Source: Geomonas silvestris (GTDB lineage: Bacteria; Desulfobacterota; Desulfuromonadia; Geobacterales; Geobacteraceae). Taken from it: DNA of 64,000 bases. Shown here in pieces: positions 38,418-47,674 of the stretch. The position numbers were made by a program, and so were the translations under genes. Location: NCBI RefSeq assembly GCF_014193515.1, contig NZ_BLXX01000004.1, positions 186,001-250,000 on the forward strand, written 5' to 3'. How positions within the stretch are numbered: the first letter of the stretch is position 1; each line of letters starts with the position of its first letter. The notes below the pieces were generated by a model that saw only the letters and a list, made by a program, of their open reading frames with translations, did no database searches and was not told the origin of the DNA.

Positions 38418-38828
38418 TTAGTTTTCGCGGGTACGCGCGAGGGTTTCGATGGTCACTCCGTCGAGGATGTTGACCACCTCGGTCTGCACCGTCCTCCAGA
38501 CGCCGTGCACCAGGCACGGGCCGCCGCGGTCGCAGGAGCTACCGAGCAGGCAGCGGTTGGGAAGGATCGGTCCCTCCACCGCCTCGACCACTTCGCGCAG
38601 GGTGATGGCCGAGGCCGGGCGCGCCAGGACGAAGCCGCCGCCGGTGCCGCGCGACGAAGTGACCAGGCCGAGCTTGGCGAAGCTTTGGAAGATCTTGGCG
38701 AGGAAGGTCTGCGGCACGTCGGAGGCGGCGGCGATCTCGCTGATCAGCGAGACCCGCCCGGGCGGCTGCTGTGCTAGGTAGATGATTCCCCGGATTGCGT
38801 ATTCACCCTTGCGGGTCAACTCCATCAT
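38418..38828 (-). CDS. Rrf2-family iron-sulfur transcriptional regulator
   Basis: This 136-residue regulator has a winged helix (about 1-60; MMELTRKGEYAIRGIIYLA, VPQTFLAKIFQSFAKLGLV) and the ligand set Cys93-X5-Cys99-X5-Cys105 as in IscR and NsrR, which bind a [2Fe-2S] or [4Fe-4S] cluster sensing iron-sulfur status, NO or redox. It lies upstream of the DUF4492-cydAB genes in the same direction, so it is the likely regulator of the bd oxidase. The start is MMELTR at 38828. Confidence 0.9.
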   Translation of the reverse strand: MMELTRKGEYAIRGIIYLAQQPPGRVSLISEIAAASDVPQTFLAKIFQSFAKLGLVTSSRGTGGGFVLARPASAITLREVVEAVEGPILPNRCLLGSSCDRGGPCLVHGVWRTVQTEVVNILDGVTIETLARTREN

Positions 38829-38858
38829 AAAAGCACCTTTAGGACCAAATTTATCCCT

Positions 38859-38887
38859 TTTATAGCGAAGAGATTTCGCACTGTCAA
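38859..38887 (-). promoter_or_regulatory. Strong sigma-70 promoter of the rrf2 gene
   Basis: On the minus strand TTGACA (38882-38887) and TATAAA (38859-38864) have a 17-nt spacer, nearly consensus. Just downstream, 38839-38857 contains a GGACC...ATCC imperfect dyad where the Rrf2 protein might bind for autoregulation (inference). Confidence 0.75.
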
Positions 38888-39012
38888 GAGATTATTTTAA
38901 GGTTTTTCTGTCGTGGAGTTGCCCGGGGGGAGAGGTGGCGCGCTCGTGGCGGCCGCCCTTCCTCGCCGAAGGTCGGGGTGGCGGATGGGACCGGGGCCGG
39001 ATTCCGCAAACG

Positions 39013-39068
39013 GCACCGGAACACGAAACGGGGCCCCGAAGTGGGGGTCCCGTTTCGTGTTCCGGTGC
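39013..39068 (-). terminator. Long perfect hairpin after the zinc-ribbon gene
   Basis: A 20-bp perfect stem (39013-39032 with 39049-39068, beginning GCACCGGAACACGAAACGGG) with an inner CCCC/GGGG pairing lies 11 nt after the stop of the zinc-ribbon gene. There is no T run after it, so it may terminate, protect the 3' end, or be a separate RNA element. Confidence 0.6.
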
Positions 39069-39079
39069 GTCGGATGGAA

Positions 39080-39235
39080 TCAGCCGAGCAGGCTGTTGAA
39101 GTTGCGGGCCCTGTTGGCGAGGATGGTCGGATCGAGGACCTCACCGCAGCAGGTGCATTTCCAGGCGTCGAACGATCTTACGAAGTCATAGTATTTCTCG
39201 GCGAACATACGACCTTTGCATTTCGGGCATTTCAT
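39080..39235 (-). CDS. Small zinc-ribbon protein (51 residues)
   Basis: The ORF starts at ATG 39235 after GGGGAGGTACATAGTT and encodes MKCPKCKGRMFAEKYYDF... with CPKC and CTCCG cysteine pairs, a rubredoxin-like zinc knuckle. It is followed by a basic C-terminal helix (LANRARNFNSLLG). It is too short for default gene callers but has a strong ribosome site and a downstream hairpin. The role is unknown; nucleic-acid binding is possible. Confidence 0.75.
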   Translation of the reverse strand: MKCPKCKGRMFAEKYYDFVRSFDAWKCTCCGEVLDPTILANRARNFNSLLG

Positions 39236-39377
39236 AACTATGTACCTCCCCACAGGAATGATTAAAGGACTTCATGTGAGCAGGTATAATTCATCTAACA
39301 TGCCAAGAGCAGCTTTATGTGCCCTCTGTAATCTAACCAAAGTTTGGAACATCGATAACTAGGGAGGTTACAGACCA

Positions 39378-39938
39378 TTAAAAATAGGGCCGCAGCATTT
39401 TAAGCTTCCCCGGCCCTATCCCGGGCACCCGCGCAAGCCCCTCCAGGGAGCCGAAAGCGCCATTATTGTGACGCTCCATCTCAATTTTCTGCGCCAGGAC
39501 CGGTCCGATTCCCGGCAACGCCGTCCACTCCTCCCTGGTCATCCGGTCGGGATCGAGTGGGATCCCCAGCAGCATCCGCTCCTGCACCGCCATCTCTTTC
39601 AACGTAAAAACAGCTACTTTTCCTGCAACGCGCCGCAGCTCCACCAGGTCTCCGGAGGCCAGACGGCGCTGTGCTACCACGCCAGCGGATCCTGTCAAGC
39701 CGAAGGCACCGACCGTCATTTTTATGGCGGTTCCCACCGTGGTCCCGTCAGCGAATCGGTACACCCCGGGGCGCGGCACATCGCCTGCCAGACGAACCAC
39801 GACACCCGCCCGGGTACCAGGCGCAAGAAAGGCCGTGCCCGCACCTTCTGGAGTGCGGACACGGCCCTTGGCCAGCAAAACGACCGACAACAGCAGCGCC
39901 AGGAAGCTGAGCGCCCAGCGCGTGCCGCGCGGGATCAC
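39378..39938 (-). CDS. ComEA-like helix-hairpin-helix protein
   Basis: This 186-residue protein has an N-terminal membrane anchor (about 8-24), an SLBB-like domain (about 45-115, [23 protein letters not shown]) and a C-terminal double HhH domain (about 135-186; [33 protein letters not shown]). This is the ComEA layout: a membrane-anchored DNA-binding protein for DNA uptake. It overlaps the end of cimA by 4 nt, an unrelated but coupled neighbour. Confidence 0.82.
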   Translation of the reverse strand: MIPRGTRWALSFLALLLSVVLLAKGRVRTPEGAGTAFLAPGTRAGVVVRLAGDVPRPGVYRFADGTTVGTAIKMTVGAFGLTGSAGVVAQRRLASGDLVELRRVAGKVAVFTLKEMAVQERMLLGIPLDPDRMTREEWTALPGIGPVLAQKIEMERHNNGAFGSLEGLARVPGIGPGKLKMLRPYF

Positions 39939-41521
39939 TTCTTGGCGCCCGCGGTCTCCTCGTCCCGGTGCAGCTTGTACTCGATGGAGTCGATGAGGGC
40001 CTGGTAGGAGGCCTCGATGACGTTCGAGGAGACGCCGACGGTACCCCAGCGGCTCTCCTTGTCGCCCGACTCGATGAGCACCCGGATCGAGGATGCGGTC
40101 CCCTGCCCTGCCGGGAGCACGCGGACCTTGTAGTCGTGCAGCTTCACGTCTTTTAGTTTCGGGTAGAACTTCTCCAGTGCTTTTCTGAGCGCGTTGTCCA
40201 GGGCGTTCACCGGGCCGGTGCCGTCGGCCGCGGTGTGCTCGACCTTACCCCCCACCTTCACCATGATGGTCGCCTCGGAGAGCGGCTGATCGTCTTCGTG
40301 GCGCTTCTCGTCGATCACCCTGAAGCCGACCACCTGGAAGAACTTGCGGTGCGTCCCGAGGGCGCGCTTCATGAGGAGCTCGAAGGACGCCTCGGCCCCC
40401 TCGAACTGGTAGCCGCGGTTTTCCATCGCCTTGATGTCTTCCAGGATCTCCAGGGTGACCGGATCCTTCGAGTCGAGGTTGATGTTGAACTCGGTCGCCT
40501 TGGCGAGGATGTTGGCGCGGCCTGAGAGGTCGGAGACGAGGACGCGGGTGGTGTTACCCACCAGTTCCGGGCGCATGTGCTCGTAGGTCTCCGGGTGGCG
40601 CTGGATCGCCGAGACGTGGACGCCCCCCTTGTGAGCGAAGGCGGAGTTGCCGACGTAGGGCTGGTGCTTGTTGGGTGCCAGGTTCGCGAGCTCGTACACG
40701 TAGCGGGAGAGCTCCCTCAGCTGGCGCATCTGGGCGTCGCTCACACACTCGGCCCCCATCTTCAACCTGAGCGCCGGGATGATGGAGCAGAGGTTCGCGT
40801 TGCCGCAGCGCTCGCCGAAGCCGTTGATGGTCCCCTGCACCTGGACGATGCCGCTATTGACCGCGACGATGGAGTTCGCCACGGCGCACTCGCCGTCGTT
40901 GTGGGTGTGGATCCCGAGCGGCACCGAGACGGTCGCCTTCACCTTCTCGATGATGGCAGCGATCTCGTACGGCATGGTGCCGCCGTTGGTGTCGCAGAGG
41001 ATGATGCAGGCAGCTCCCCCCTGCTCCGCCGCCTTCAGGGTTTTGAGCGCGTACTCGGGGTTCGACTTGTAGCCGTCGAAGAAGTGCTCGGCGTCGTAGA
41101 AGACCTCGGGCATGCGCGCCTTCAGGTACTCGATGGAGTCGAAGATGAGTTCCAGGTTCTCCTCGAGCGGGATGCGCAGCGCCTCGTGTACCTGGAAGTC
41201 CCAGCTCTTGCCGAAGATGGTCACCGCGTCGGCCTCGGAGGCCACCAGGGTGCGCAGGTTCTGATCCTTGTCCGGGGTGATCTTGGCGCGGCGGGTCGAG
41301 CCGAAGGCCGCGATCTTCGCCTGGTGGAGCTTCTCTTTCTTGATGTCCTTGAAAAAGGTGACGTCCTTGGGGTTACTCCCCGGCCAGCCCCCCTCGATAT
41401 AGTGAATGCCGCACTCGTCCAGCTTGTGCGCGATGCGGATCTTGTCCTCCACCAGAAAGGAGATGTCCTCGGCCTGTGTTCCGTCCCTCAGCGTCGTGTC
41501 GTACAGTCTCACCAAACTCAT
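39935..41521 (-). CDS. cimA: Citramalate synthase
   Basis: This 528-residue DRE-TIM enzyme begins [13 protein letters not shown], with metal-binding [13 protein letters not shown] and the [12 protein letters not shown] segment, then a regulatory LeuA dimer domain (about 400-515). The long CimA type condenses acetyl-CoA with pyruvate to citramalate, the threonine-independent route to isoleucine demonstrated in Geobacter. The ribosome site is AGGTGGAG. It lies 103 nt after lysC, with a strong hairpin in the gap. Confidence 0.92.
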   Translation of the reverse strand: MSLVRLYDTTLRDGTQAEDISFLVEDKIRIAHKLDECGIHYIEGGWPGSNPKDVTFFKDIKKEKLHQAKIAAFGSTRRAKITPDKDQNLRTLVASEADAVTIFGKSWDFQVHEALRIPLEENLELIFDSIEYLKARMPEVFYDAEHFFDGYKSNPEYALKTLKAAEQGGAACIILCDTNGGTMPYEIAAIIEKVKATVSVPLGIHTHNDGECAVANSIVAVNSGIVQVQGTINGFGERCGNANLCSIIPALRLKMGAECVSDAQMRQLRELSRYVYELANLAPNKHQPYVGNSAFAHKGGVHVSAIQRHPETYEHMRPELVGNTTRVLVSDLSGRANILAKATEFNINLDSKDPVTLEILEDIKAMENRGYQFEGAEASFELLMKRALGTHRKFFQVVGFRVIDEKRHEDDQPLSEATIMVKVGGKVEHTAADGTGPVNALDNALRKALEKFYPKLKDVKLHDYKVRVLPAGQGTASSIRVLIESGDKESRWGTVGVSSNVIEASYQALIDSIEYKLHRDEETAGAKK

Positions 41522-41544
41522 GTCTTCTCCACCTAAAACGACAA

Positions 41545-41589
41545 CGCGCGCCCTCTCCGCCGGATCAAAAGTGGCGGATCAGGCGCGCG
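41545..41589 (-). promoter_or_regulatory. Two-tier hairpin in the cimA leader
   Basis: Outer stem CGCGCGCC (41545-41552) pairs with GGCGCGCG (41582-41589), and inner stem TCCGCC (41556-41561) with GGCGGA (41573-41578). It lies between the lysC stop and cimA start. Only a weak T-rich stretch follows (TTGTCGTTTT), so it may attenuate or process rather than fully terminate. Confidence 0.5.
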
Positions 41590-41624
41590 CAGCCCCTTGT
41601 TTGATTGTAGTTAAAAGAGAGTTC

Positions 41625-42842
41625 TTACTTCCCCGACAGGCCGAAAGCGTCGTGCAGCACGCGGACGGCGAGCTCGGTGTACTTGGCGTCGACGACCACC
41701 GAGATCTTGATCTCGGAGGTGGAGATCATCTGGATGTTGATCCCTTCGGCGGCCAGGGTCTTGAACATGGTGGTGGCGACGCCGGCGTGGCTGCGCATGC
41801 CGAGGCCCACGATGGAGACCTTGCTGATGTTCTCGTCGACGAGCACTTCCTTCGCGGAGATCGCCTCGGCAGTCTCTTTGCTGATGGCCAGTGCGCGCTT
41901 CAGGTCCGCCTGGGCGACGGTGAAGGTGAAGTCGGTGAGGCCGTTTTCGCTTACGTTCTGGACGATCATGTCGACCGAGATGTTGGCGTCGGAGAGCGGC
42001 GAGAGGATCTGGGCCGCGATGCCCGGCTTATCGGGAACCTGCATGACCGCGATCTTCACTTCATCCTTGGCGTAAGCGATACCGGAGACGAGCACTGCTT
42101 CCATTTCTTTATCCTCCTTGGTGACCATGGTGCCCAGGTTCTCGTTGAAGCTGGAGCGCACATGAACGTCGACATTGTATTTTTTGGCGAATTCGACGGA
42201 GCGGATCTGCAGCACCTTGGCGCCCAGGCTGGCGAGTTCCAGCATCTCGTCATAGGAGATGCGCTCGATCTTCCTGGCGTCCTTGCACATGTTGGGGTCA
42301 GTGGTGTAGACCCCGTCCACGTCGGTGTAGATCTCGCAGACGTCGGCCTTCAAGGCCGCGGCCATGGCGACCGCCGAGGTGTCCGAGCCGCCGCGCCCAA
42401 GCGTCGTGATGCTGCCGCCCGCGTCCACACCCTGGAAGCCGGCCACGATGATGATGGTGCCGTCTTTCAAGTCCTCGCGGACCTTGGTGTCGGGGATCTC
42501 TTCGATGCGGGCCTTGCTGTAGGCCGAGTCGGTGATGATGGGGATCTGGAAGCCCAGATAGGACTTGGCCTTGTAGCCCATGGACTTGAGGCACATGGCG
42601 AGAAGTGCGATGGAGACCTGCTCGCCGGCCGCCACCAGCACGTCGTACTCGCGGTTGTCCGGGAACTCGCACACCTCGTTGGCCAGGGCCACCAGCTTAT
42701 TGGTTTCGCCTGACATGGCGGAGACCACCACGACCATGTCGTTGCCGGCGTCGTAGGTCTTGGCCACCCTTTTGGCGACGTTGCGTATGCGTTCGACAGA
42801 CCCCATCGAGGTGCCGCCGTACTTCTGGACCACCAAAGCCAT
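41625..42842 (-). CDS. lysC: Aspartate kinase
   Basis: This 405-residue kinase starts [18 protein letters not shown] and carries the kinase domain (about 1-250) and two ACT domains (about 265-405; [22 protein letters not shown]) that bind lysine and/or threonine for feedback. It phosphorylates aspartate, leading to lysine, threonine and methionine. It is followed by cimA, grouping branched-chain and aspartate-family synthesis. Its own promoter is at 42911-42939. Confidence 0.95.
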   Translation of the reverse strand: MALVVQKYGGTSMGSVERIRNVAKRVAKTYDAGNDMVVVVSAMSGETNKLVALANEVCEFPDNREYDVLVAAGEQVSIALLAMCLKSMGYKAKSYLGFQIPIITDSAYSKARIEEIPDTKVREDLKDGTIIIVAGFQGVDAGGSITTLGRGGSDTSAVAMAAALKADVCEIYTDVDGVYTTDPNMCKDARKIERISYDEMLELASLGAKVLQIRSVEFAKKYNVDVHVRSSFNENLGTMVTKEDKEMEAVLVSGIAYAKDEVKIAVMQVPDKPGIAAQILSPLSDANISVDMIVQNVSENGLTDFTFTVAQADLKRALAISKETAEAISAKEVLVDENISKVSIVGLGMRSHAGVATTMFKTLAAEGINIQMISTSEIKISVVVDAKYTELAVRVLHDAFGLSGK

Positions 42843-43168
42843 GTCCGTCCTCCTTTATGCTCTACAGTAAATGCGCCGGTGCATTGCATGCTCGGGCGGT
42901 TGGATCAAGTTTATTACCAAGATTACACCCTTGGGTCAAAACATTTTTTGATGTTTCAGGTATTAACTTGCTGAAATTGTCGTGGCTGAGTCAGTGCGCG
43001 CTCGGTTCAGTGTCAGAAACCGTGGGCCTCAGAATGAAAACAGCATCGAGAAACAGCATGTCACGTGGTGTAAAGAGGCACCGCAACCATTCAGTGATTG
43101 ACACCTGTGGTGCCAGCCCCCCCCTCCTCGGCATGGATTAGGGACCGTATTAAAGGTGCCGGTCCCCC
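42843..43168. other. Gap between lysC and tsaE
   Basis: It contains the lysC promoter and, at 43141-43166 just after the tsaE stop, a GGGACCG/CGGTCCC hairpin without a T run. The middle 43000-43130 shows no gene. Confidence 0.5.
42911..42939 (-). promoter_or_regulatory. Promoter of lysC
   Basis: On the minus strand TTGACC (42934-42939) and TAATAA (42911-42916) with a 17-nt spacer lie about 70 nt before the lysC ATG. Confidence 0.6.
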
Positions 43169-43633
43169 TCATCCCGGGAAGAGCGCCGCCACCAGTTCCG
43201 CGCCGCGCGTTCCGGTCCCGGCGAAGGTAACGCTGCGGCTCTCCGGCCCGGTGTGGCTGAGCGTCACCGTGAGCATCTCGGGCGGCAGTTCACCTTCCAG
43301 CCGCTCCGCCCACTCGACCAGGCAGGCGCCGTCGCCGCTGAAGTACTCGTCAAACCCGAGGTTCTCGACATCCTCGGCCCCCTGCAGCCGGTACAGGTCG
43401 AAGTGGTAGAGCGGGATGCGACCCTGGTAGATGTTCAGGATGGTGTAGGTCGGGCTGGTGACCGGGGTATCCTCAGCCACCTCGAGCCCCAGCGCGACCC
43501 CCTTGGCGAACTGGGTCTTCCCGGCACCGAGTTCCCCCACCAGGGCAACGAAATCTCCCGATGCCAGGAGCCGTCCCAGCCGGGCGCCCAGGGCGATGGT
43601 CTCGGCGCCGCTTGACGTTTCCACGTGCGACAT
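43169..43633 (-). CDS. tsaE: tRNA t6A biosynthesis ATPase TsaE
   Basis: This 154-residue P-loop protein has Walker A GELGAGKTQFAKG, the TSPTYTILNIY segment and the LYHFDLYRL motif of TsaE. With TsaB and TsaD it makes N6-threonylcarbamoyladenosine at tRNA position 37. It lies 5 nt after the CBS gene in a minus-strand run from acpS. Confidence 0.93.
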   Translation of the reverse strand: MSHVETSSGAETIALGARLGRLLASGDFVALVGELGAGKTQFAKGVALGLEVAEDTPVTSPTYTILNIYQGRIPLYHFDLYRLQGAEDVENLGFDEYFSGDGACLVEWAERLEGELPPEMLTVTLSHTGPESRSVTFAGTGTRGAELVAALFPG

Positions 43634-43638
43634 CCCGA

Positions 43639-44088
43639 CTAGCCCATCATGGTGCGGATCAGGTCGATGCGGCCGATGATGCCGACCACGCAGCCAGCCT
43701 CCGCAACCGGCACCGCATGCACCTTTTCGCGGCTCATGATATCCGCCACCTCGCTCACCGGCGCCTCCGGGGCGACGTAGAAGAGCTGTTTCGAGTAGAT
43801 CTCGCCGACCGTCTGTGCGGTCATCTTCTGCAGCTCGCGCTCGAAGCGCTTGTCGCTTTCCAGGTAGATGACCCAGTCGAAAAGGGAGACCACGGTCGGG
43901 ATGTGCAGGCTCTTGTCCTGCTCGACGAGGTCGGTCTCCGAGACCATCCCCAGGAGGTTTCCCGCCTCGTTCACCACCGGTGCGCTGGAGATGCGGCGCT
44001 CGGCGAAGATCTTGGCAAGTTCGGCAACGGTGGTTTCGGGACGCACGGTAATGACCTCTTTGGTCATGACATCTTTAGCCTTGAGCAT
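43639..44088 (-). CDS. CBS-domain pair protein
   Basis: This 149-residue protein consists of two CBS motifs (about 1-60 AKDVMTKEVITVRPETTVAELAKIF, and 95-149 MTAQTVGEIYSKQLFYVAPEAPVSEVADIM) that usually bind adenine nucleotides. An insertion of about 30 residues between them (VVSLFDWVIYLESDKRFERELQ) occurs in a family of stand-alone bacterial CBS proteins. The start is ATG 44088 after AGGAGAATTGCC rather than the upstream in-frame codon. The target protein is unknown. Confidence 0.85.
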   Translation of the reverse strand: MLKAKDVMTKEVITVRPETTVAELAKIFAERRISSAPVVNEAGNLLGMVSETDLVEQDKSLHIPTVVSLFDWVIYLESDKRFERELQKMTAQTVGEIYSKQLFYVAPEAPVSEVADIMSREKVHAVPVAEAGCVVGIIGRIDLIRTMMG

Positions 44089-44169
44089 GGCAATTCTCCT
44101 ATGTGGCAATCCTGCGCGGGGCAGGTTCGAGGGAGGCGAAGGATCATCCGTCCCAGGTAGTAGGTGGTA

Positions 44170-45723
44170 TCAGGGCCTGGCGGCAGAAAAGGTCACCGCT
44201 TTCAGCGCCTGCGGGAGCATCTCCTGCACATCGGTTGCGCTCATCCCCTGGGTTCCCTTGAGCGGCACGAGCAGGTCGGCGGCCAGGCCGTGCACGTAGG
44301 CGGCCAGGCAACAGGCCTCGAACGGCCGGTACCCCTGGCCGACCAGCGAGGCGAGCACCCCGGTAAGGACGTCGCCCATGCCGCCGCTCGCCATCCCGGG
44401 GTTGCCGCTGCCGTTCAAGGCGATACGGCCGTCCGGTGCGGCGATCACGCTGCGGGCCCCCTTGAGGATGAGGTACACCTGGTAGCGCCTGGCGAACTCC
44501 GCTGCCGCGGCGCTGCGGTCGGCCTCGATCTCCGGAATCGAACAACCCGACAGGCGCGCCATCTCGCCGGGGTGCGGGGTGAGCAGGGTGATCCGCTCCC
44601 GGCGTTTGAGGAGCAGTTCAGGTTCCAGCGCCACCGCGTTCAGCCCGTCGGCGTCGATGACCAGCGGCTGCGCAAGCTCCGCCAGAAGCGAGTGCACCAG
44701 GTAGACGGTCGAGGGAGCGGTGCCGATGCCCGGACCCAGCGCCACCACGTCCCGAGTCGCCGCCTCGCGCAGCAGTTGCGGGAGAGCGCCCGCCTGCAGG
44801 TGGTCCGCCCCGGCGCTTCCGACCGGCAGGGTCATCACCTCGGTGGTCTTCGCTTCCAGGATGGGATTGAGCGCGGCGGGGATGGCCAGCGTCACCAGGC
44901 CCCCGCCGGTGCGCAGGGCGCTGTTCGCGGCCATGGCCGCGGCGCCGGTCTTGCCGGGCGACCCGGCGACGATGAGGCTGTGTCCGGCGCTCCCCTTGTG
45001 GGCAAGCGGGGTGCGCGGGTGCATCAGGGAGCGCGCCTGCGCCAGGTCGACAAACCCGACGCCGGGAGCCTCGTCGAGCACCGCCTGCGGCATGCCGATG
45101 TCAGCGACCACCAGCCGGCCGCAGAGGTCGCAGCCGGGATGCAGCACGTTTCCCAGCTTGGCGAGGGCGAAGGTCACGGTGAGTTCGGCCCGTACCGCGG
45201 CCCCGAGAATACGCCCGGTCGCCGCATCGACGCCGGAGGGGATGTCGACCGCCACGACAGGGCGGCCGGAGGCGTTGATCGCCTCTATGGCATCCCGGAA
45301 AGAACCGGTTACCTCGCTCTTCACGCCGGTCCCCAAAAGTGCGTCCACCACGAGCGTCGCCTCGCGGAAGAGTTCCAGCGGCAGCGGCGCGCCCACCGGC
45401 GGCAGGATCAGGCTCGTCTTGTCGAGAAGCGCGAGGTTCGCGGCGGCGTCTCCGGTCACTGCCGAAGGGGGAGCCAGCATGAGCACCGCAGCCTGCCAGC
45501 CGCGCGCACTCAAGAGGCGGGCGATCACGTAACCGTCGCCGCCGTTGTTCCCCTTGCCGGCGACGACCAGGACCTTTCTCCCCTCCCCCGGACCGAAGCT
45601 CTCGGTGATGGCGTCGGCACAGGCGCGGCCGGCGTTTTCCATCAGGGTGAGGCCCGGGATCCCGAACTCACCGATGGCCCGCTGGTCCATCTGCTGCATC
45701 ACCTGGCCGCTTACCACTTTCAT
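44170..45723 (-). CDS. nnr: Bifunctional NAD(P)H-hydrate epimerase / dehydratase
   Basis: This 517-residue fusion has the NnrE (YjeF-N) epimerase domain (about 1-210; VAGKGNNGGDGYVIARLL) and the NnrD dehydratase domain (about 230-510; AGSPGKTGAAAMAANSALRTGGG, NPGMASGGMGDVLTG). Together they repair hydrated NAD(P)H. ATG 45723 after GTGAGGTACCC overlaps the acpS stop; the frame's upstream extension lies inside acpS and is rejected. Confidence 0.93.
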   Translation of the reverse strand: MKVVSGQVMQQMDQRAIGEFGIPGLTLMENAGRACADAITESFGPGEGRKVLVVAGKGNNGGDGYVIARLLSARGWQAAVLMLAPPSAVTGDAAANLALLDKTSLILPPVGAPLPLELFREATLVVDALLGTGVKSEVTGSFRDAIEAINASGRPVVAVDIPSGVDAATGRILGAAVRAELTVTFALAKLGNVLHPGCDLCGRLVVADIGMPQAVLDEAPGVGFVDLAQARSLMHPRTPLAHKGSAGHSLIVAGSPGKTGAAAMAANSALRTGGGLVTLAIPAALNPILEAKTTEVMTLPVGSAGADHLQAGALPQLLREAATRDVVALGPGIGTAPSTVYLVHSLLAELAQPLVIDADGLNAVALEPELLLKRRERITLLTPHPGEMARLSGCSIPEIEADRSAAAAEFARRYQVYLILKGARSVIAAPDGRIALNGSGNPGMASGGMGDVLTGVLASLVGQGYRPFEACCLAAYVHGLAADLLVPLKGTQGMSATDVQEMLPQALKAVTFSAARP

Positions 45724-45730
45724 GGGTACC

Positions 45731-46108
45731 TCACTTCTCCAGGACGACCATGCCGACCCCGGCCCCCGCATCGTGGGACAGGGAGAGGAAACAGGAAGTC
45801 AGACCGTGGCAGCGGAAGAGCTCCTCCGCCTTGCCGTAGAGTTTCAGTTCCGGCTTTCCCAGGGGGTCGTTGACCACCTCGAGGTCCTTCCAGGAGAGAC
45901 CGTCGCGCAGCCCGGTCCCCAGGGCCTTCAGGAAGGCCTCCTTGGCTGCGAAGCGCAGGGCGTAGTGCTGGGCCGCGCGTTTCTTCCCGCCGCAGTAAGC
46001 GATCTCCGTCGGGGTGAAGAGCCGCTGGAACAGGGGCTCGTTCCCCTCGGCCAGGAAGCGCTCGAAGCGGGCAATTTCAACGATGTCGACACCGATACCG
46101 AAAACCAC
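45731..46108 (-). CDS. acpS: Holo-[acyl-carrier-protein] synthase AcpS
   Basis: This 125-residue enzyme begins [17 protein letters not shown] and has [14 protein letters not shown], the magnesium/CoA-binding motifs of AcpS. It transfers phosphopantetheine from CoA to acyl carrier protein. The frame extends 56 codons upstream into the repeat element, but GTG 46108 with CGGAG before it matches the family N-terminus and the usual 120-126 residues. Confidence 0.92.
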   Translation of the reverse strand: MVFGIGVDIVEIARFERFLAEGNEPLFQRLFTPTEIAYCGGKKRAAQHYALRFAAKEAFLKALGTGLRDGLSWKDLEVVNDPLGKPELKLYGKAEELFRCHGLTSCFLSLSHDAGAGVGMVVLEK

Positions 46109-46136
46109 GTGAACTCCGAAAAACCGGTTAGAAGCC

Positions 46137-46340
46137 TTACCACAGAGGGACACAGAGGGAACGGCGAGGAACGCAGGGGAAAACGAAGCAAAGATGATCG
46201 AGCAACTTGGGACCCAGCTCACCTTCGTGGCAGCACCCTCACCGTAACGATCTGGGAAATTTAGGTTTACCCTCAAGCTTTTGGTTTTCCCTCTGCGTTC
46301 CTCTCCTTTCTCTCTGTGGACCTCTGTGGTAATGCTTTAG
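46137..46340. repeat. CACAGAGG-type palindromic interspersed repeat, copy B
   Basis: Inverted arms of about 55 nt: the left (46137-46191) begins TTACCACAGAGGGACACAG and the right (46281-46340) is its near complement ending CCTCTGTGGTAATGC. They match at GAGGAACGCAG and GGGAAAAC and enclose about 90 unpaired nt. It separates the TPR-metallopeptidase gene from acpS. The same family is at 975-1142. Confidence 0.7.
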
Positions 46341-46382
46341 TTTTGTTTTTGCCTTTTGTTTATATGTTTTTGTTACTTCCGC

Positions 46383-47642
46383 CTACTGTGCCTGGGCCTC
46401 CGCCGGGAGGCCCAGGCTTTCCCGCCACTCGCGCAGCACCCCCGGCATGTCGAGCGACCAGTCCGCGAGCGCCTTCGACACCGCGACCTCTATCTTCACC
46501 CGGTCCTTCAGGTTCTTCAACACGTTCTGCATCGCGTACCAGCCGTAGCGCTGCACCATGAAGCTGGTGAGCGAGTAGCTCTGCCGGTAGGCCGCCCCGG
46601 CACCTTCCCGGTCGAGCCCGATGAAGGATCCGGACAGCGCGCCCAGAGGGAGCAGTTTCTCCTTGGCCAGGGGCGCGCCGTGCGCCGCCATGGCGGTCCC
46701 GTACTCACGGTACTCTTCGATCTGTGCCAGTCCTTCGTTGAGCCAGGTGGGGACGTTACCGCCGGTGATCTCGGCGATCAGCACGTGAGTGAATTCGTGA
46801 AACAGCACGCCGCGCAGTTGCGGGGTCATCTTGGTGATCCCGCCCAAGGGGAGGCGGATCTTCCCGTCGTAGAGGCCGCCGGACCAGTCCGGACCGTTGG
46901 TGACGCTGGAATATTCCTGTTTGGTGTAGAGCAAAACCGGGATGCGCGCGCTGGGGAAAAGCCCCAGGTCGGTCCCCACGCTGTTGTAGGCGGTCTCCAG
47001 GGCGTCCAGCACCTCGGAGGAGAGCCCGGGCGGGAGCTCGGCATCGAAGGTGATGTCGAACATCGAGCTGTACCCCTTGTCCATACGGGATTCGACCGGC
47101 AGCTCCCGCTCAGCCTTGGCGATCAGTTTCTTTATGCCGGGGTCACCCCCCAGGGGCTCGGCCCGGCGCCAGTTGTCCAGCGCGCCGTTCAGGTCACCGG
47201 TGTCGTAGCAGATCTTGCCCAGGTAGGTGAGTGCCTCGGCACTCTCGCCGAGCTGGTTCAGTTCGGCGCGGGCGGAGTCGAAGTTTTTGGCGAAGTACAG
47301 GGCGACGCCCCGCAAAAGGGTGAAGCGGCTTTCGTCGGGGTAGAGCTCGCGGGCCTGGGCGTAGTTCTCCGCAGCCTCGGGGAAGCGGCTCAGGTTCATG
47401 TTGCGCTGGGCCAGCGAAAGGTAGGCCTGCGCCAGGTCGTGGCGCAGGTTCTCGTTGTAGGGAAAGAGCGAAAAGCCGGCTCTGAGCTCCTCGATGGCCT
47501 TGTCGTACTGCCCCGCCTGGATGAGCGTCTTGGCGTCGGCGCTGACGCTGGCAGCGTCGCCGGCGCCGGCCCGGACGGGCAACAGGAGGAGGGAGCACAG
47601 CAACCCGAACATCACGACAGCAATCGAACCGGTTGATCTCAT
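46383..47642 (-). CDS. Secreted TPR protein with a gluzincin (peptidase MA-like) domain
   Basis: This 419-residue protein has a signal peptide (to about residue 26), TPR repeats (about 35-180) and a C-terminal metallopeptidase domain (about 195-400). The zinc site is intact: HEFTH (His282, Glu283, His286) and the third ligand in WLNEGLAQ (Glu303). It belongs to the peptidase MA-like type (PF13485). It follows dxs by 32 nt. Substrate unknown; a periplasmic processing role is possible. Confidence 0.82.
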   Translation of the reverse strand: MRSTGSIAVVMFGLLCSLLLLPVRAGAGDAASVSADAKTLIQAGQYDKAIEELRAGFSLFPYNENLRHDLAQAYLSLAQRNMNLSRFPEAAENYAQARELYPDESRFTLLRGVALYFAKNFDSARAELNQLGESAEALTYLGKICYDTGDLNGALDNWRRAEPLGGDPGIKKLIAKAERELPVESRMDKGYSSMFDITFDAELPPGLSSEVLDALETAYNSVGTDLGLFPSARIPVLLYTKQEYSSVTNGPDWSGGLYDGKIRLPLGGITKMTPQLRGVLFHEFTHVLIAEITGGNVPTWLNEGLAQIEEYREYGTAMAAHGAPLAKEKLLPLGALSGSFIGLDREGAGAAYRQSYSLTSFMVQRYGWYAMQNVLKNLKDRVKIEVAVSKALADWSLDMPGVLREWRESLGLPAEAQAQ

Positions 47643-47674
47643 GGCGCGTCACACCTCTTGGTCAGACAGTTGGG

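Noticed and set aside
38884-39144. 86-codon minus-strand ORF overlapping the long hairpin
   Set aside because: It runs through the perfect hairpin and the zinc-ribbon gene in another frame and has no ribosome site.
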